DNA from: JACPVF01 sp964502095
GTDB taxonomy: Bacteria; Chloroflexota; Anaerolineae; Anaerolineales; Villigracilaceae
Assembly: GCA_964502095.1 (NCBI GenBank)
Contig: CAZCUF010000001.1
Coordinates: forward strand, 416,119-480,118
Length of the DNA: 64,000 nt
Reading direction: 5' to 3'
A program made the translations under genes and the position numbers. Positions 16,122-25,060 of this stretch are shown here, piece after piece. The notes beneath the pieces were generated by a model. That model searched no databases and was not told where the DNA came from. It worked only from the letters and a program-made list of their open reading frames with translations. Within the stretch, counting starts at the first letter, position 1. Every line of letters starts with the position of its first letter.

Positions 16122-17648
16122 TTATTCTTCCTTTCGCACAGCCGGAAATAACAACACTTCACGAATGGAGTGTTTGTTGGTCAATAACATCACCAGGCGG
16201 TCCACGCCCATGCCGAAACCGCCGGTGGGCGGCATGCCGTAGCGCATGGCGCGCAGATAATCTTCATCCATCGGGTGCTTTTCTTCGTCGTCGGCGGCGT
16301 AATCGCGGCTCATTTCGAGAAAGCGCTGTTCCTGATCGAGCGGATCGTTCAACTCGGTGAAGGCGTTGCACAATTCAAAGCCGGCCACGTAAACTTCGAA
16401 GCGTTCGACCGTCAGCGGATCGCCCGGCTTGGATTTGGCCAGCGGAGAAATATCGCGCGGATAATCGAAAAGGAAAGTCGGCTGGATGAGGGTTGGTTCG
16501 AGAAATTCGCTGAGCAGATAATCGATCAGTTTGCCGCGCGTGGCGTTCGGATCGGGAGTCTTGCCCGGGTGCTTCCCCACAATGGCCTTGAACAATTCCT
16601 GCGCGGTCTTGTATTCGGCAATGTCAATACCGCTGGTCTGCAAAATGCCCTGCCGCATTTCAAGGCGCGCCCACGGCGGCTTGAATTCGATTTGGTGTTC
16701 GCCGTATTTTATTTGCGTGGTGCCGTTTACTTTCTGCGCGGCGTACGAGACCATTTCCTCGGTCAATTCCATCACTTTGAGATAATCGGCATAAGCCCAA
16801 TAGAACTCCAATTGCGTGAACTCGGGATTGTGCTTGAACGATACGCCTTCATTGCGGAAGTCGCGTCCGATCTCATAGACGCGTTCCAGGTTCCCAACCA
16901 GCAGTCGTTTGAGATACAACTCGAACGAAATGCGCAAATACATGTCCCGTTCGAGTTCATTGTGATGTGTGACGAACGGCCGCGCCGCCGCGCCGCCATA
17001 TAAGGGTTGAAGGATGGGCGTCTCGACTTCAAGGAAACCTTTGCCGTCCAAAAACTCGCGCAAGGCGCTGACGATGACCGCGCGTTTGCGGAAGGTTTCG
17101 CGCACGTGCGGGTTGACTGCCAAATCCGCATACCGCTGGCGGGCGCGCAGTTCCGGGTCTTCGAGCGCGGCATGGCGGAGGACGGTGCCGTCCTCCAGTT
17201 TCTCATCTTTGTCAGCGGGGAGTGGACTCACAGCTTTGGCGAGCAGTTTGAAGTCGTGGACAAGAAGCGTGATCTCGCCGGTTTTCGTCCGCATCATTGT
17301 CCCCGCCGCCTGAATAAAATCGCCGAGATCGAACATCTTGTTGAAAAAATCGATTCGCTCCTGTCCCACCTCATTGACGCGCAAGAACAATTGAATTTTT
17401 CCGTAGCCGTCTTCGATGTGCGCAAAGGTCAATTTGCCCATGGCGCGCATAGCGCGGATTCGTCCGGCCAATGTGACTTTAACTGCGCGCGGCGTATCGG
17501 ATTCCTTCTCTGCCGCTTCGAACTCCGCGATGGCTTGCGCGGAGGTATGCGTTCGTTCGGCCCGCGTCGGATAGGTCTCCACGCCTTCGGCGCGCAGTTC
17601 TTCCAATTTCTGCAAACGGATTTTCTCGAGCGAGGTATATTCGGCCAT
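16122..17648 (-). CDS. lysS: Lysyl-tRNA synthetase, class II
   Basis: 508 residues, the normal length. It charges tRNA-Lys with lysine using ATP. An N-terminal OB-fold (about 50-165) contains RIRAMRAMGKLTFAHIEDG. The class II core has motif 2 around residues 248-270 (FRNEGVSFKHNPEFTQLEFY) and motif 3 GMGVDRLVMLLTN near the C-terminus, with ELCNAFTELNDP between them. A longer frame to 17696 exists, but the ATG at 17648, with AAAGGAATAAACC before it, gives the usual MAEYTSLEKIRLQK start. The greA terminator ends only about 25 bases upstream. Confidence 0.97.
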   Translation of the reverse strand: MAEYTSLEKIRLQKLEELRAEGVETYPTRAERTHTSAQAIAEFEAAEKESDTPRAVKVTLAGRIRAMRAMGKLTFAHIEDGYGKIQLFLRVNEVGQERIDFFNKMFDLGDFIQAAGTMMRTKTGEITLLVHDFKLLAKAVSPLPADKDEKLEDGTVLRHAALEDPELRARQRYADLAVNPHVRETFRKRAVIVSALREFLDGKGFLEVETPILQPLYGGAAARPFVTHHNELERDMYLRISFELYLKRLLVGNLERVYEIGRDFRNEGVSFKHNPEFTQLEFYWAYADYLKVMELTEEMVSYAAQKVNGTTQIKYGEHQIEFKPPWARLEMRQGILQTSGIDIAEYKTAQELFKAIVGKHPGKTPDPNATRGKLIDYLLSEFLEPTLIQPTFLFDYPRDISPLAKSKPGDPLTVERFEVYVAGFELCNAFTELNDPLDQEQRFLEMSRDYAADDEEKHPMDEDYLRAMRYGMPPTGGFGMGVDRLVMLLTNKHSIREVLLFPAVRKEE

Positions 17649-17672
17649 GCGGTTTATTCCTTTGAGATTCGT

Positions 17673-17709
17673 AAAAAAAGCCCCGCGTCCTTGCACAGGC
17701 GCGCGGGGC
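17673..17709 (-). terminator. Rho-independent terminator between greA and lysS
   Basis: On the minus strand, stem GCCCCGCG / CGCGGGGC is followed by seven T. It ends greA transcripts just 25 bases before the lysS ATG, leaving no room for a separate lysS promoter downstream of it. Confidence 0.85.
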
Positions 17710-17728
17710 CGAAACAGGTGCGCTCCTG

Positions 17729-18193
17729 CTAGCTCACTTTGACAATTTTAACCTTATACGTACCGCCCGGCGTCTCTACAGCAACTTCTTCGCCCGGGCG
17801 ATGGCCGAGGATGGCCTTGCCAATGGGCGACTCGTTCGAGATCTTGCCTTCACGCGGATTCGCCTCGGCCGCGCCCACGATCACATAGGTTTCAGGATCG
17901 AAGCCCTGTTCCTTGATCGTAACCTTCGACCCGACCTGAACGGTGCCGGTCTTATCTTTGGTATCTTCGATGACGCGTGCGGTGGCCAGGAGCATTTCCA
18001 ACTCCTGGATGCGGCCCTCTACAAAGGCCTGTTCGTTCTTCGCGGCTTCGTACTCGGCGTTTTCGATCAGTTCCCCGCCCTCCATGGCTTCGTGCAGGCG
18101 GTCGGCTACTTCCTGGCGCTTTGTGGTACGCAGATAGTCAAGCTCGTCTTGAAGCTTTTGAAAGCCCTCTTTTGTCAGGAAATTGGTCGGCAT
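17729..18193 (-). CDS. greA: Transcription elongation factor GreA
   Basis: 154 residues, close to the usual 158. The N-terminal coiled coil (about 1-75) carries the tip GGELIENAEYEAAKNEQ, where the catalytic acid pair is Glu/Glu instead of the more common Asp/Glu. The C-terminal FKBP-like domain ends with GEEVAVETPGGTYKVKI. GreA enters the RNA polymerase secondary channel and stimulates cleavage of backtracked RNA. The ATG at 18193 with AGGGTAAC before it gives MPTNFLTKEGFQKL, the family start; an upstream in-frame ATG at 18223 is less likely. A strong terminator separates it from lysS. Confidence 0.96.
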   Translation of the reverse strand: MPTNFLTKEGFQKLQDELDYLRTTKRQEVADRLHEAMEGGELIENAEYEAAKNEQAFVEGRIQELEMLLATARVIEDTKDKTGTVQVGSKVTIKEQGFDPETYVIVGAAEANPREGKISNESPIGKAILGHRPGEEVAVETPGGTYKVKIVKVS

Positions 18194-18217
18194 TGTTACC
18201 CTGTCTATAATAGAATT

Positions 18218-18241
18218 TTGCATCTCTATTCAGAGATGCAA
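18218..18241. promoter_or_regulatory. Perfect inverted repeat upstream of greA
   Basis: TTGCATCTCT-ATTC-AGAGATGCAA: 10-bp perfect arms and a four-base loop, 25 bases before the greA ATG. It lacks a T-tract in either direction, so a terminator role is weak. It could be an operator or a leader hairpin. The rest of 18242-18353 shows nothing recognisable. Confidence 0.45.
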
Positions 18242-18353
18242 TAAATCGACTTCTCATATCAATTGGGAAAGCGGCTTTAATATAACATGATTCAAAGGTG
18301 GAATCAAGCCCTTTCCGTTTTTACGACTTAAGTATCATATTTCGGAAATTTGT

Positions 18354-19082
18354 CTATGCGGCTTGCCAGAGTGAAAGCCCCCGCTGGGAAGCCCAGTATT
18401 TATGAATGGCATTCAGCAAATCTTCGGGACTCCCGGCCAGCGTGGGTATTTGGGATTTATAGGCCAACACCGCATCCTGCCAGGACCTCAGGCTTGCTTC
18501 CGAAACCGCATGAACGGTCTCCTGCATCCCGGCCGCGCCTGGGTCGAAGGCGTGCGGACGGTGAAATAGATAAGGAATGTCGCAATCATAATTAAGCGGG
18601 AGACCCAGCCCCTCCGCCGCGCGTCGCACGAGGATATGATCCACGTGCGAACCAATCGCAAATTGACAGACCAGCCTATCGTTCGGTTGGAGGCGGGCCG
18701 AGATGGCGTCGGTGATATCGCCGATCAGGGACTTGTCGTTCGCGTGCGGAGGATCGTAAACCGTCCTCGGGTATTCCCAACCGCCATCCGCCGCGCGGCG
18801 GTAGATGCAATCCAGAAAATCGAAGCGCTGAGTCTGCGCACCGACCAGAGAGGCGGCCTGGTCATCCTCAGCGCGGCGCGAACGAATCGCCTCCTCGGCT
18901 GAAGTAAAACCCCATTGTTCGTGAAGCTTTTGCGCAAAAGGGGATATTTCCTCGTCAGGCGGAGACCCGGCCATACATGTCCAGATCTCAACCGGGATGC
19001 CCGATTGAGTTTGTTCGTAAATCAGTCCGCCGGCGGAGAGAACGGCGTCATCCAAATGAGGGGAAATGTATATCCAACGCAT
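18354..19082 (-). CDS. PIG-L/LmbE-family deacetylase
   Basis: 242 residues from the ATG at 19082. The N-terminal motif ISPHLDDAVLSAGG is the family PHPDD zinc-binding loop (with the catalytic Asp), and SHVDHILVRRAAE supplies the second His pair. Members remove acetyl groups from N-acetylglucosamine-type sugars in glycolipids, mycothiol or bacillithiol synthesis; the substrate here is open. The frame extends nine codons upstream to 19109, but family proteins begin right before the first strand. No Shine-Dalgarno sequence is visible. It is divergent from the PilZ gene. Confidence 0.87.
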   Translation of the reverse strand: MRWIYISPHLDDAVLSAGGLIYEQTQSGIPVEIWTCMAGSPPDEEISPFAQKLHEQWGFTSAEEAIRSRRAEDDQAASLVGAQTQRFDFLDCIYRRAADGGWEYPRTVYDPPHANDKSLIGDITDAISARLQPNDRLVCQFAIGSHVDHILVRRAAEGLGLPLNYDCDIPYLFHRPHAFDPGAAGMQETVHAVSEASLRSWQDAVLAYKSQIPTLAGSPEDLLNAIHKYWASQRGLSLWQAA

Positions 19083-19148
19083 GGCGTTATTTTTACCATA
19101 GAAATGCAATTAATCTGACGAGAAGTTTGGGTAAACTTATGAAAAAGC

Positions 19149-19544
19149 ATGGAGCCTATGCAGGAACGCCGCAAATATATCAGGAAGAATCTGATTTCCT
19201 ATTCACAAGTATTCGACTTGTATCGCGGGGATCTTTTAGGGTATCTATCGGACTTGACGCCAGCCGGAGCGATGGTCATCGGCGAGAAGCATCTCAAAGT
19301 GGATGACACGCTCTCGCTGAAATTGGAAACTCCCGAACTCGAAGATGTTAAAGTAAAAAGTATCAGCTTGCGAGCGCGCGTAGTTTGGTGCCGGCAGGAT
19401 ATCAGTCCGCAATACCATAATATTGGATTGGAATTCAAAGATGTGAAACCGAGGCAGGAGAAAATCCTGCAGGCGATCATCGACGCGTACGAATTTCGGC
19501 ACGAATTCCCCAAATATCCGTTTCGCCCCGCAACTCAGAAATAA
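19149..19544 (+). CDS. PilZ domain protein (candidate c-di-GMP receptor)
   Basis: 131 residues, essentially a single PilZ domain. The RxxxR switch is ERRKYIRKNL near residue 7. The second motif, usually D/N-x-S-x-x-G, reads LSDLTPAGAMV. A beta-barrel core and a C-terminal helix follow (QEKILQAIIDAYEFRHEF). PilZ domains bind cyclic di-GMP through these two motifs, and both are recognisable. The start could be this ATG or the Met three codons later, which has GGAG close upstream. No partner protein is adjacent, so its output is unknown. Confidence 0.8.
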   Translation: MEPMQERRKYIRKNLISYSQVFDLYRGDLLGYLSDLTPAGAMVIGEKHLKVDDTLSLKLETPELEDVKVKSISLRARVVWCRQDISPQYHNIGLEFKDVKPRQEKILQAIIDAYEFRHEFPKYPFRPATQK

Positions 19545-19596
19545 GATTCGGTTCCCCTCCTTAAATCTCGATGGATTTTTGATTCCGCCCGCCGGT

Positions 19597-22500
19597 TTAT
19601 TTCACGGCCTTCTTTTTCGTTCCAGCGGATCTCTTCTTTCCGGCTGTCTTCTGCGCAATTTCTCTGACAGTAGGTTTATCCTTTTTCCCGATCGAAACTT
19701 TCTTCGTTGCGGCGGCTTTCTTAGCAGTTGTCTTTATCGCTGTTTTCTTAACTGCCTTCTTCACCGCGCTCTTTTTTACCACAGGCTTCTTCTTGAGAGC
19801 GGCCTTTGTTCTCACCGATTTTTTCGCGGCAGGTTTGGTCTTGTCTGCTCCTGTTTTCTTTCCACTTTTCGCTTTCTTCCTACTCTTCGACACTCCCTTC
19901 GGTCGCAGAGCGCCGCTTTCCACTTTCTTCCGCGGCTTTTTTACCTGCGCAGTATCTTTCTTCTTTCGTCTTCTCGGCAAGCTCGGGACAACGATTTCTT
20001 CATCCTTGTTCCCAAACATCCCCTCCCATTGCGCGGCCATTGACTCGACGCCCGCACCGTTCAACGCGTCGTGAACAACCTGCCAGCGTTCATCTTCCAC
20101 AAAACGCCAATCGAGGAAAGCGTGATGCTGGTACGCGTGCAATTCAACGTACAGTCCCTTGTTCCAAAGTTCCTCACACGAACGGATATATTCCAGGCGC
20201 GTAACGTAATCCTTGAAGATCACATAACCTTCATACGGAATCCCCAGCCCCTCACCCAGCGATTTCTGGCGCAGGTCGCCAGAGGCTTTATCGAGATACG
20301 CGGCGGAGGTTTTGAGCCAGCCGCGCGTTTCGGCATATTTGTTGTGATAGATCACCAGCGAACGGCCGGACTCACTCAGGCGCGGGTCGCCGAAACAATT
20401 CGAATAAGCGATCACATTTTCATCCACGCGGCCGTTGGCGCGGTACATGTCGTAGAGCAGATAATGCTCGACATCGGCGAACAGGTATCGGCGGTGCAGA
20501 AGCGGGAATATCTTCCATTCATGGCCGCGGATGAGTCCTTCGTCGGGCTGTTCATCCCATTTCGGCGTGCGAAATTCCATTCCATATTTTTCGTGAAAGC
20601 CTTCCACCTGTCCGTGCCCGAACATCGGCAGGCCGGGCAATGTGGCCATCACCATGCAGGTGCCGAAATATTTATCACCCGTGCCAAATTGCTCGACCGC
20701 GGTTTTCTCATCGGGATTATTCATGAAATTGACGTAACGCTTGAGAATTTGCGGATCGAATTCAAGCGTGTTCTTGATCAGCTGGCGATATTTGTCGTTG
20801 TCTTCATCGCGCAGCATGTGCATAAAGGCCGAGTTATACACGCGGTGCATGCCGAGCGTGCGGACGAAATATCCTTCCATCAGCCAGAACGCTTCGGCGA
20901 GCAGTAACGTATCCGGAACTTCTGCCGCGACGCGGTCCACAACCTCGCGCCAGAATTCATTTGGAATCTTCGCGTCGAACTCGGACCTGGTCATACCGTG
21001 TTCGGCCCGGGAAGGGATCGCGCCGCCCGCGCCCGGTTCGGGAAACCACAGCCGTTGAATATGTTTCTTCGCCAGCGTCATCGCGGCATCGAAACGGATG
21101 ATCGGAAAGTTGCGCGCCACATGCAGGATAGCCTGAATGACAGCCTCGCGCACTTCGGCTTTGGAATAATCGAGCTGGGCGGTGTCGTTCCACGGAAAGG
21201 CTGTGCCGTCGTTGCCGTGATAAATATAGCGGACGCCGCCGGTGTATTGGTCGCGGCGCTGAAAGATCACGGCGGCATCGCTCTTATCGTAATAATGGTC
21301 TTCGAGGTAGATGCCCACACGCGCATCGTCCGAAAGATTTCCAGAATTGAAGGAATACGAGGGATAGGGCGGATTCGGAACGGACAGGAACCAATCGGGA
21401 TGTTCGATCACCCAGGTGGAGTCGATGCCCATATGATTCGGAACCATATCCGCGGCGAGGCGCAGGCCGCGCGCCCAGGCGCGCCTGCGTAGGTGATCGA
21501 GTGCAGACCAGCCGCCGAGGTCTTCGGCGATCTCGTAGGAGTGAAGCGAATAAGCGGAAGCGACCGCATCCGCCTGACCCATGCGTTGTTTGATCCGCAG
21601 GGAGGCGCGCGAGCGTTCCCACAAACCAATCAGCCACAATCCGGTAAAGCCGCGCGAGGCCAGAATATCCAATTCTTCATCGGGGATTTGATCGAGGGTC
21701 TTGACCCAGCGGCCATGCTTGCGCGAGAGTTGTTCGAGCCAGACGTAGGAATTCTTGGCGATCAACACTGTGCGCGGCATCCAATCGCGGTCGGGGCTGA
21801 AACGCTCATATTCCGGTTCGCCGCGATAATCGAGCACCGGCGCAGAGCCGCCGAATCCGCCCGCGCCCGTGCGGCGGATGACTTCCTCGCGCACAAAGTC
21901 CATGCCGCGCAGGAGCCGGAGCATGAAGGCCCGGTCGAATAAAAAGCCCCAGCGGTCAATGATGAATCGCAATTGGCCCTCCAGGGAATATGGAGAGGCT
22001 TTGGCAGGCGCGGTCAAAATATCGAACAGAGTTTCTCCGCCGCCCGCCTTCGCGCCGAAGCCCGGTTGCCGCGCGAAAAAGCGATCCAAAAGTGTGAGCG
22101 CATTTTGATATGCGCCGATCGTGTTCAACGGCGCGTCGTCGAACAATTCCTTATAGATTCCGATGGCAGGGTTTTGATTCGAAACTCGAATCAGCATCAA
22201 ATCTTCGATGCTTTTCTCCTGAACCGCGCGCCCGTCTTTCGCAGTGGAGGAGAGATATTCCCGCGCGGAAAGCGAGCCGCGATAGACCGGGTTCGCCGGA
22301 AATTCATCCGCGAATTTAAGCAAAACCTGATCGAGGCCGCCGCTTAAACCGGATTGCAAATATCCCAGCGCGCGCGCCATCAAGCCCGGATTTTGCATCT
22401 CGTACTGGCGAATGAGCACGCGCAGAACCTCGTCAATGAGGGCCATGGCATTGATATCGGAAGCAGGCACGGGGTCCGCGCGGCGCGCAGACATTTGCGC

Positions 22501-22608
22501 GGCGAAACGTCTGGCCGCGGAAAAATTCGTCAGCAGTAACTGGCCGTCCTCACGGAATAGTTCCGCATCGAATTCGTATTTTCGCCGGGCGTATCGCGAA
22601 ATCAGCAT
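19597..22608 (-). CDS. GH13 alpha-amylase-like protein with histone-H1-like Lys/Ala tail
   Basis: 1003 residues. The N-terminal ~270 residues are a helical region of unknown type. A GH13 (beta/alpha)8 barrel follows: region I ADMVPNHMG (386-394), region II IIRFDAAMT (503-511) with Arg505 and probable nucleophile Asp507, region III LLLAEAFW with probable acid/base Glu572, and region IV FMNNPDE near 628-634, where Asp633 may be the stabiliser. Similar large GH13 proteins are seen in Chloroflexota, with substrate unknown (an alpha-glucan is likely). The last ~127 residues (877-1003) are almost only Lys, Ala, Thr, Val, Ser and Gly in AKK/KKA runs, like the C-terminal tail of histone H1. No signal peptide is present, so it should be cytoplasmic. 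Confidence 0.85.
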   Translation of the reverse strand: MLISRYARRKYEFDAELFREDGQLLLTNFSAARRFAAQMSARRADPVPASDINAMALIDEVLRVLIRQYEMQNPGLMARALGYLQSGLSGGLDQVLLKFADEFPANPVYRGSLSAREYLSSTAKDGRAVQEKSIEDLMLIRVSNQNPAIGIYKELFDDAPLNTIGAYQNALTLLDRFFARQPGFGAKAGGGETLFDILTAPAKASPYSLEGQLRFIIDRWGFLFDRAFMLRLLRGMDFVREEVIRRTGAGGFGGSAPVLDYRGEPEYERFSPDRDWMPRTVLIAKNSYVWLEQLSRKHGRWVKTLDQIPDEELDILASRGFTGLWLIGLWERSRASLRIKQRMGQADAVASAYSLHSYEIAEDLGGWSALDHLRRRAWARGLRLAADMVPNHMGIDSTWVIEHPDWFLSVPNPPYPSYSFNSGNLSDDARVGIYLEDHYYDKSDAAVIFQRRDQYTGGVRYIYHGNDGTAFPWNDTAQLDYSKAEVREAVIQAILHVARNFPIIRFDAAMTLAKKHIQRLWFPEPGAGGAIPSRAEHGMTRSEFDAKIPNEFWREVVDRVAAEVPDTLLLAEAFWLMEGYFVRTLGMHRVYNSAFMHMLRDEDNDKYRQLIKNTLEFDPQILKRYVNFMNNPDEKTAVEQFGTGDKYFGTCMVMATLPGLPMFGHGQVEGFHEKYGMEFRTPKWDEQPDEGLIRGHEWKIFPLLHRRYLFADVEHYLLYDMYRANGRVDENVIAYSNCFGDPRLSESGRSLVIYHNKYAETRGWLKTSAAYLDKASGDLRQKSLGEGLGIPYEGYVIFKDYVTRLEYIRSCEELWNKGLYVELHAYQHHAFLDWRFVEDERWQVVHDALNGAGVESMAAQWEGMFGNKDEEIVVPSLPRRRKKKDTAQVKKPRKKVESGALRPKGVSKSRKKAKSGKKTGADKTKPAAKKSVRTKAALKKKPVVKKSAVKKAVKKTAIKTTAKKAAATKKVSIGKKDKPTVREIAQKTAGKKRSAGTKKKAVK

Positions 22609-22674
22609 GAAGTCCTCGCGTAATGAAGTGTCTCGATAATCATACCATCATTGAATTCGAGTATACTTTCCGCG

Positions 22675-24960
22675 ATGTCCGGCGATCCGCAATTTGTGAC
22701 TCTGGCGGGCCTGCTCGTGCTGGCGGTTTTATATGTGCCAGTGCTGTTGTTTTCATTTCAACGCAGTGAGGGGCAGGAAGTGACAGCCGGACTGGTAAGC
22801 GCGTATGCAGTGCTCGCCATGTTGTGGGATGTGGGCGAGGCCTTTTGGCGGATGGGGAAATTACCAGGCGTCAGCAGGGAGTTCTTTCAAAACATCGAAC
22901 TGTTCGCGGTTTTGATTCTGGTGGTGCTGGCCGCGCTGATCCTGCTCACGTTTCTACGGCACGAGGATTGGTGGATTTGGGCGGCGGCGGCAGGAATCTG
23001 GATTTTGGGTTTGATCCTGATCAGCCTGACCGTCAACAGCCTGCCTCACACGATCTGGTCGAATGGCAAATTATTTCTGCCGCGCGAACGGCTCGGGCTG
23101 GCCTGGTCGCTTCTGGGCTGGCTGGGGTTTCTCATCGGCGGACTAATCATCGCCTTACGCGCCCGGCGGCAAACGCGCCAGCCGCTCTTGCGCAACCGCC
23201 TCACCTATTGGCTCATCGTTTACGGGCTGATCTTCGCCAACGATGTAATGATTCTGGGCGATATCGGCCTGCCCGGCAACCCATTACGATTGGCCGCGGC
23301 GATTCTGATCGCGTATGTGGCTCTCACGCACAACCTGCCGGACGTGCGCCAGATTCTGCGGCGCGTGCTGGTATATGTGATCACCACCTTATTGATCGTT
23401 GGATTCTACGTGGCCGGTTTCGCCTTCTCGCAAACCGTCTTCCGCGCCGAGCCCAATTTCAATCCCCTGCTGGTCGGCGCGATCATCGCCCTGATTCTGG
23501 CCCTGATCTTTACCCCGTTGTTAAGTCTCGTACGCCGTACCGTGGATCGCTGGCTGCGCGCTGATCAATACGACGCCGGCCGCGCCCTGCATGAATACAG
23601 CGAAAGCATCAGCAACATCCTCGACATGGACCGTCTCGCCGCCGTCGCGGTGGGCATCATTCTCGATACGATGAAAATCTCGCGCGCGTTTTTATTCCTC
23701 GTGGATACCGGGCGCGAAGCGGATGGTCAGATTCAATACCGTTTACGCGCGGCGCGCAGTTCCACCGAACGACAGATCGTCGCGATTCAGTTGAACGAAT
23801 CCGGGCCTATCGCTTCTTATCTAATAAAGGAAGAACGCCCGCTTCTTCAATACGACCTCGACCTGCTTCCGGCATATCGGTCTATTACGCCGCTCGAACG
23901 TGAATGGTTCCGCCGCCTCGAAACCGAGGTGTACGTGCCGATCTTTGCCAAGCGCAAGTGGATCGGCCTGCTGGCCATCGGCGCGAAATTAAGCGGAAAT
24001 CGCTTCACGGAAGAAGACCTGGTCACGTTGAGCGCGCTGGCCAACCAGACGGCGGTTGCGCTGGAAAATGCGCGGCTGGTGGATAACTTAATGCGGTTGA
24101 ACACAGAATTACGGTCGGCGCGGCGCGCTTTGGAAAAATCGAACCGCGATCTCGAACGCCTCGACCGGACCAAGTCCGATTTCATCAGCATTGCCTCGCA
24201 TGAATTACGCACTCCGCTGACGGTCATCAAAGGCTATACCGAGATGCTTCTCGAAGATACGACTCTCGATCCCAACTTCGTGCAGGTCATCAGGAATGTC
24301 CATCAAAACACTTTGCGCCTGCACGAGATCATGGACTCGATGTTCAACCTCGCGCAGATCGACGCGCGCAGTATGAAGCTGAATCTTCAATATGTGGATG
24401 TGGGCGTCCTGCTGGAGGAAGTCTGCCGCGCACAGGAGAAAGCCATCCGCGAACGCAAACAGACGATCACACTGAACCTGCCGTCCCTGCCGCGCGTCAA
24501 GGGCGATCCGCACAGCCTGAGAAAGGTTTTTGAACATCTGGTTCAGAATGCCATCAAATTCACGCCGAATGATGGGCGTATCACCATAACCGGGCACATC
24601 CAGCAGGTATCCACTGGCGATCTTCCTCATGGAGGCATCGAACTCATCTTCAGCGATACGGGCATCGGCGTGGATCCGAACTATCGTGAAATCATTTTCA
24701 CCAAGTTTTACCAACCCGGCGATCCGGGGAAACATTCCACCAGCAAAACGCGCTTTCGCGGCGGCGGATCGGGTTTGGGGTTGGCGCTTTCAAAAGGAAT
24801 CGTCGAAGCGCACGGCGGGCGCATTTGGGTGGAAAGCCCGGGCTATGACGAGTTCCATTTTCCCGGCAGTCAGTTCCATGTGATACTGCCGCTGGAAACA
24901 TCCGATAAAGGCGATGAAATCACGATGACAAAGAACGAAGTAAAATTACAAGTGGGTTAA
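22675..24960 (+). CDS. Membrane sensor histidine kinase with GAF domain
   Basis: 761 residues from the ATG at 22675 (an upstream TTG at 22651 is possible). About seven or eight transmembrane helices fill the first ~280 residues, like 7TM histidine-kinase sensor regions. A GAF domain follows (about 310-455), then a short coiled coil, HisKA with IASHELRTPLTVIKGYTEML, and the ATPase with HLVQNAIKFTPNDG (N), FSDTGIGVDP (G1) and GGGSGLGLALSKGIVEAHGG (G2). All kinase boxes are intact. No response regulator is adjacent, so its partner is elsewhere. A 17-bp perfect hairpin terminator follows. No ribosome binding site is evident. Confidence 0.9.
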   Translation: MSGDPQFVTLAGLLVLAVLYVPVLLFSFQRSEGQEVTAGLVSAYAVLAMLWDVGEAFWRMGKLPGVSREFFQNIELFAVLILVVLAALILLTFLRHEDWWIWAAAAGIWILGLILISLTVNSLPHTIWSNGKLFLPRERLGLAWSLLGWLGFLIGGLIIALRARRQTRQPLLRNRLTYWLIVYGLIFANDVMILGDIGLPGNPLRLAAAILIAYVALTHNLPDVRQILRRVLVYVITTLLIVGFYVAGFAFSQTVFRAEPNFNPLLVGAIIALILALIFTPLLSLVRRTVDRWLRADQYDAGRALHEYSESISNILDMDRLAAVAVGIILDTMKISRAFLFLVDTGREADGQIQYRLRAARSSTERQIVAIQLNESGPIASYLIKEERPLLQYDLDLLPAYRSITPLEREWFRRLETEVYVPIFAKRKWIGLLAIGAKLSGNRFTEEDLVTLSALANQTAVALENARLVDNLMRLNTELRSARRALEKSNRDLERLDRTKSDFISIASHELRTPLTVIKGYTEMLLEDTTLDPNFVQVIRNVHQNTLRLHEIMDSMFNLAQIDARSMKLNLQYVDVGVLLEEVCRAQEKAIRERKQTITLNLPSLPRVKGDPHSLRKVFEHLVQNAIKFTPNDGRITITGHIQQVSTGDLPHGGIELIFSDTGIGVDPNYREIIFTKFYQPGDPGKHSTSKTRFRGGGSGLGLALSKGIVEAHGGRIWVESPGYDEFHFPGSQFHVILPLETSDKGDEITMTKNEVKLQVG

Positions 24961-24961
24961 T

Positions 24962-25002
24962 AAACAAAGAGCCGGAGGCATAGTTCCTCCGGCTCTTTGT
25001 TT
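24962..25002. terminator. Strong bidirectional terminator
   Basis: 17-bp perfect stem from AAACAAAGAGCCGGAGG (24962-24978) to its complement (24986-25002), with a seven-base loop. The A-run and T-run edges let it serve both the plus-strand kinase and the minus-strand lipoprotein gene. Confidence 0.9.
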
Positions 25003-25060
25003 CAAACATCTCTCCTTCAACTACGGCGCAACGTACGTGGAAGCGAACGGCGCGCTTAAA
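24993..25060. repeat. Duplicated 3' end, copy 1
   Basis: About 68 bases nearly identical to 26099-26166. They cover part of the terminator and the last codons (CGLSAPFASTYVAP) of the two tandem lipoprotein genes. Confidence 0.8.

Noticed and set aside
17007..17732. 241-residue open frame on the plus strand
   Set aside because: Antisense to lysS. The lysS frame has full family motifs, and this one none.
20071..20907. 278-residue open frame on the plus strand
   Set aside because: Antisense to the GH13 gene, no ribosome binding site, no family resemblance.
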